16,930 nt of DNA from NCBI GenBank assembly GCA_021806845.1, contig JAKAPV010000030.1:1-16930 (forward strand), read 5' to 3'. Both the position numbers and the translations under genes were made by a program. Under the pieces are notes generated by a model. The model did not search any database and was not told the DNA's origin. It was given only the letters and a program-made list of their open reading frames with translations. Shown piece by piece: positions 14,782-16,930 of this stretch. Every line of letters starts with the position of its first letter. The first letter of the stretch is position 1. This stretch comes from Bacillota bacterium. Lineage in GTDB: Bacteria; Bacillota; Sulfobacillia; JAJZYS01; JAJYTV01.

Positions 14782-16536
14782 CTAGGCGATCCCGTGCTCG
14801 GGAACACCCCAACCCGAGGTGACAGCCGTCCAAAGCGGCTGGTCGCTCAGCGCTTCCTCTGTGACCATGTAGTAGAACGCTGCGAAGAGCGGGAGCGAGA
14901 AGACGTTGATGGTGCTCTCGTCGTCCGCGATGCAGCCGGAGAGATAGGCGATGCGGTCGCTGTGCGGCCCCCAGGTGATCCGGCAGGCAGAGTAGCAGGT
15001 GTTCACAGCGATGTCGAAGACGAGGTTCCCCCGATCGTCCGCGATGCGCAGACGGCCGAAGTACTTCTGCGCCTCGTTGAAGTCCGTCGAGCTGAAGGCG
15101 ATGAGCCGCCCGTTCGGCGACCATACGGGGCAGTAGTCCTTGCCCATCGGCCCCTGCGGCAGCGCCGTAACCGTCCCCGTCTCGACGTTTGCGATCATCA
15201 CGATGGAGACGCTTGCTCCGGGTGTGGTGTAGAGGATCTTCCTGCCGTCAGGGGACATCTTCAGTACGTGGTAGGGCGGGTTCACCGTCGTGATCGTCGT
15301 CCGTCCCGTCCCGTCCGCGTTGATCGCATCCAGGCTGGGCGGCGCCTCTCCGGCGCTCGCGAAGGCGAGACGCGTTCCGCAAGGGAACCAGACCGGGAAC
15401 GTGCCATCGACGAGGAAGGCAGACGCGCCCGTTGCGCGATTGACCAGGTGGATATGGCCCCCCGTCTTTGTCAGCGCGATCCAGTTGCTGTCCGGTGACC
15501 AGGAGACTTCCTGGGGAAACTCGACATCGTTTGTGAGATCCTGCGGCGCACCGCCCCAACCTGGCACGAGGTAGAGCTTCTGATCTTCCGCCACGTATGC
15601 CACCCACCGGCCGTCGGGGGACCATACGGGATCCCAAGGCTGGACGGAAAGCGGGCCCGTGAGGTCTACCTCCGAAAGTCCTGGCACGACACTGCGTATC
15701 GACCAGGCACCGGTGACGGCATCAACGTGACGGTATAGGATTCGTCCCTCGCGGTTGACGCCGATGGCGGATGAGTAGGTGCCGAGTGCCGCCAGGGTGA
15801 CCGGTCCGACGATGCCGTCCGGCCGGATGCCCACGGACTCCTGAAACCGCTGGACCTGCCTGCGTGTGGCCCGCCCGAAGAACCCGTCCTCCACGAGCAC
15901 AGGCCTGCCGGCGATCGAGTTGAGCCAGCGCTGCAGCTGGCGTACGTCCGTGCCCTTCGTCCGGATGGAGAGATTTCGCCCGCCGAGCCAGGTGCGCAGC
16001 TTCAGGTGGAATACGGTGTGCGGGCCGACGATTCCACTCGGGACCAGGTCGTAGCGCGCCTGAAATTCGCGCACGGCCGCTGCAGTGCGCTCGTCGAAGT
16101 ACCCGGACGCGGGGCCGACCCCCGTCTCCCCGGAAATGTTCAGCCGGTCTTGCAGGATCAGGACGTCTCCTCCATCCATTCCTTCGTGCAGCACCCGGCT
16201 TCCGAAGCGGGGCGCTCCGCCGAGGTAGGGACCAATGGCCTCTCCGAGGCACCAGAAGGTGTCCGGCCCGACGATGCCGTCGATCTCGAGCCCGTAGTAC
16301 CCCTGGAATGCATGCACGGCCGCATCGGTCCGGGGGCCGAAGATCCCGTCGATGGGGCCTGGGTCGAAGATGTCGCAAACTTTCAGCTTGAACTGCAAGA
16401 TCTTGACGTCCGTGCCGCGCTGCTGCGGTGTAACGAGCCGCAGGAAGCGGGCCCCAAAATCGATGATCGGCAACGAATCAATCGCGATGTCCTCTGGCGG
16501 ATCCTGCTGCGGCGGCGTCCAGGTGTTCTCGGGCAT
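14782..16536 (-). CDS. Triple peptidoglycan-binding domain protein with six-bladed TolB-like propeller
   Basis: The 584-residue protein has no recognised enzyme motif. After a Pro-rich N-terminus it has three PG_binding_1 domains: about 41-98 (GPIDGIFGPRTDAAVHAFQ), 121-178 (YFDERTAAAVREFQ) and 195-251 (DGFFGRATRRQVQRFQ), each ending in a GIVGP motif. From about 265 to 570 six repeats of the PD40/TolB type follow: VWSPDGRW, SWSPDSNW, VWFPCGTR, KMSPDGRK, VWSPNGRL and TWGPHSDR, consistent with one six-bladed propeller. It should bind cell wall or spore cortex and a partner molecule. No signal peptide or membrane helix is present, which is unusual for a wall-binding protein; release by lysis or spore-coat assembly are alternatives. 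The start is ATG 16536, with a GGGGGTG ribosome binding site inside a hairpin. The gene is monocistronic. Confidence 0.88.
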   Translation of the reverse strand: MPENTWTPPQQDPPEDIAIDSLPIIDFGARFLRLVTPQQRGTDVKILQFKLKVCDIFDPGPIDGIFGPRTDAAVHAFQGYYGLEIDGIVGPDTFWCLGEAIGPYLGGAPRFGSRVLHEGMDGGDVLILQDRLNISGETGVGPASGYFDERTAAAVREFQARYDLVPSGIVGPHTVFHLKLRTWLGGRNLSIRTKGTDVRQLQRWLNSIAGRPVLVEDGFFGRATRRQVQRFQESVGIRPDGIVGPVTLAALGTYSSAIGVNREGRILYRHVDAVTGAWSIRSVVPGLSEVDLTGPLSVQPWDPVWSPDGRWVAYVAEDQKLYLVPGWGGAPQDLTNDVEFPQEVSWSPDSNWIALTKTGGHIHLVNRATGASAFLVDGTFPVWFPCGTRLAFASAGEAPPSLDAINADGTGRTTITTVNPPYHVLKMSPDGRKILYTTPGASVSIVMIANVETGTVTALPQGPMGKDYCPVWSPNGRLIAFSSTDFNEAQKYFGRLRIADDRGNLVFDIAVNTCYSACRITWGPHSDRIAYLSGCIADDESTINVFSLPLFAAFYYMVTEEALSDQPLWTAVTSGWGVPEHGIA

Positions 16537-16549
16537 GTTGCACCGTCAC

Positions 16550-16576
16550 CCCCAATTCACGTTATGTGAATTGGGG
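16550..16576 (-). promoter_or_regulatory. Perfect 11-bp hairpin overlapping the ribosome binding site of the propeller gene
   Basis: CCCCAATTCAC and GTGAATTGGGG form an uninterrupted inverted repeat around a 5-nt centre, 13 bp upstream of the ATG. The minus-strand 3' arm supplies most of the G-rich ribosome binding site. In RNA it could block translation; in DNA it could be a dyad operator. The AT-rich core is unlike its surroundings. Confidence 0.6.
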
Positions 16577-16903
16577 ATCGGCGGTCCCCCTGCTGGTGAC
16601 GTGGCTCTACATCGTTTGCGAAGGCGGCCCCGGGGTAAACCTGCGGGTGCTGCGGCACCGGACCGCACCCGCGTCCCGTGACGTAGGCGTTGCCACAGCT
16701 AGCGACCGCGATGCTTCTACCTGCGTCGTTGCCAGTTCAACGGAGGGAACCAACCTGATGCAAGCTCCGCGCGGCACCGCCACCTATGTCCGTCCTGACA
16801 CCACAACTCGCGTTATACGCGACCGTGACTTGTGTTGCGGAGTTCGGAGGCGGCAGCGGAATGACGGAGGGAACACTCGGACGATTGCAGGGAGGCGATG
16901 CCA
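16577..16903. other. Upstream intergenic stretch with hairpins, no convincing gene
   Basis: About 330 bp. It holds an 8-bp inverted repeat (GCGGGTGC 16643-16650 with GCACCCGC 16665-16672) and a short dyad (TCGCGT-TAT-ACGCGA, 16808-16822). The string ACGGAGGGAAC occurs twice (near 16740 and 16864), looking like a ribosome binding site each time. An Arg-rich 52-codon frame follows the first copy, but it is not protein-like and I do not call it. It is probably the leader of the gene starting at the right edge and the promoter region of the propeller gene. Confidence 0.45.
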
Positions 16904-16930
16904 GTGCGACCCTTAGCTTACGCCGATATA
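16904..16930 (+). CDS. Possible start of a plus-strand gene, cut by the right edge
   Basis: GGGAGG at 16890-16895 lies 8 nt before a GTG at 16904; an in-frame ATG at 16898 is too close to it. Nine codons remain open to the window end (beginning VRPLAYADI). This is too short to identify or even to prove coding; the call rests on the ribosome binding site and spacing only. Confidence 0.3.

Noticed and set aside
16758..16916. 52-codon plus-strand frame after a GGAGGG
   Set aside because: Arg-rich, no signal or motif, and overlaps a better-placed start at 16904; not enough to call.

Overview
The window looks like chromosomal DNA from a high-GC member of the Bacillota (Firmicutes). The evidence is a pcrA-ligA-gatC-gatA-gatB gene order resembling that of Bacillus, strong GGAGG-type ribosome binding sites, a Gram-positive-type ANT(6) streptomycin adenylyltransferase, a class I (GEMM) cyclic di-GMP riboswitch, and GatCAB amidotransferase. 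Deep high-GC lineages such as Symbiobacteriia or Limnochordia would fit. That placement is inference; no genus can be fixed from the sequence alone.

Left half (1-9328, minus strand): a housekeeping block read right to left. It holds pcrA (helicase), ligA (NAD-dependent DNA ligase), two ATPases of a peptide-type ABC importer without their permeases, and gatC, gatA, gatB (gatB runs off the left edge). Neighbouring genes are packed tightly, with TGATG or GTGA stop/start overlaps at pcrA-ligA, the ATPase pair, gatC-gatA and gatA-gatB. pcrA appears to be leaderless: a TATACT -10 box sits exactly where its transcript would begin at the ATG.

Middle (9464-12498, plus strand): uppP (undecaprenyl-diphosphate phosphatase, intrinsic bacitracin resistance), an ANT(6)-like aminoglycoside adenylyltransferase, and a lipoprotein alpha/beta hydrolase. 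These look like separate envelope and antibiotic-defence genes, with a terminator hairpin after uppP.

Right part (12759-14450, minus strand): the most interesting locus. A promoter is followed by a c-di-GMP-I riboswitch whose 3' part overlaps an intrinsic terminator. Next comes a gene for a helical-repeat (TPR-like) protein whose C-terminus resembles an HD-GYP domain that has lost its metal ligands. Immediately after it is a 51-residue peptide with a Sec signal sequence. The layout recalls Rap-Phr type TPR/peptide cassettes, but here it is under a second-messenger switch.

Far right (14690-16930): a minus-strand gene for a protein with three peptidoglycan-binding domains and a six-bladed TolB-like propeller. 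It ends at a strong terminator, and an 11-bp perfect hairpin overlaps its ribosome binding site. Upstream of it is a stretch without a convincing complete gene; a possible plus-strand gene may begin at the very right edge. I saw no rRNA, tRNA, CRISPR array or insertion sequence.
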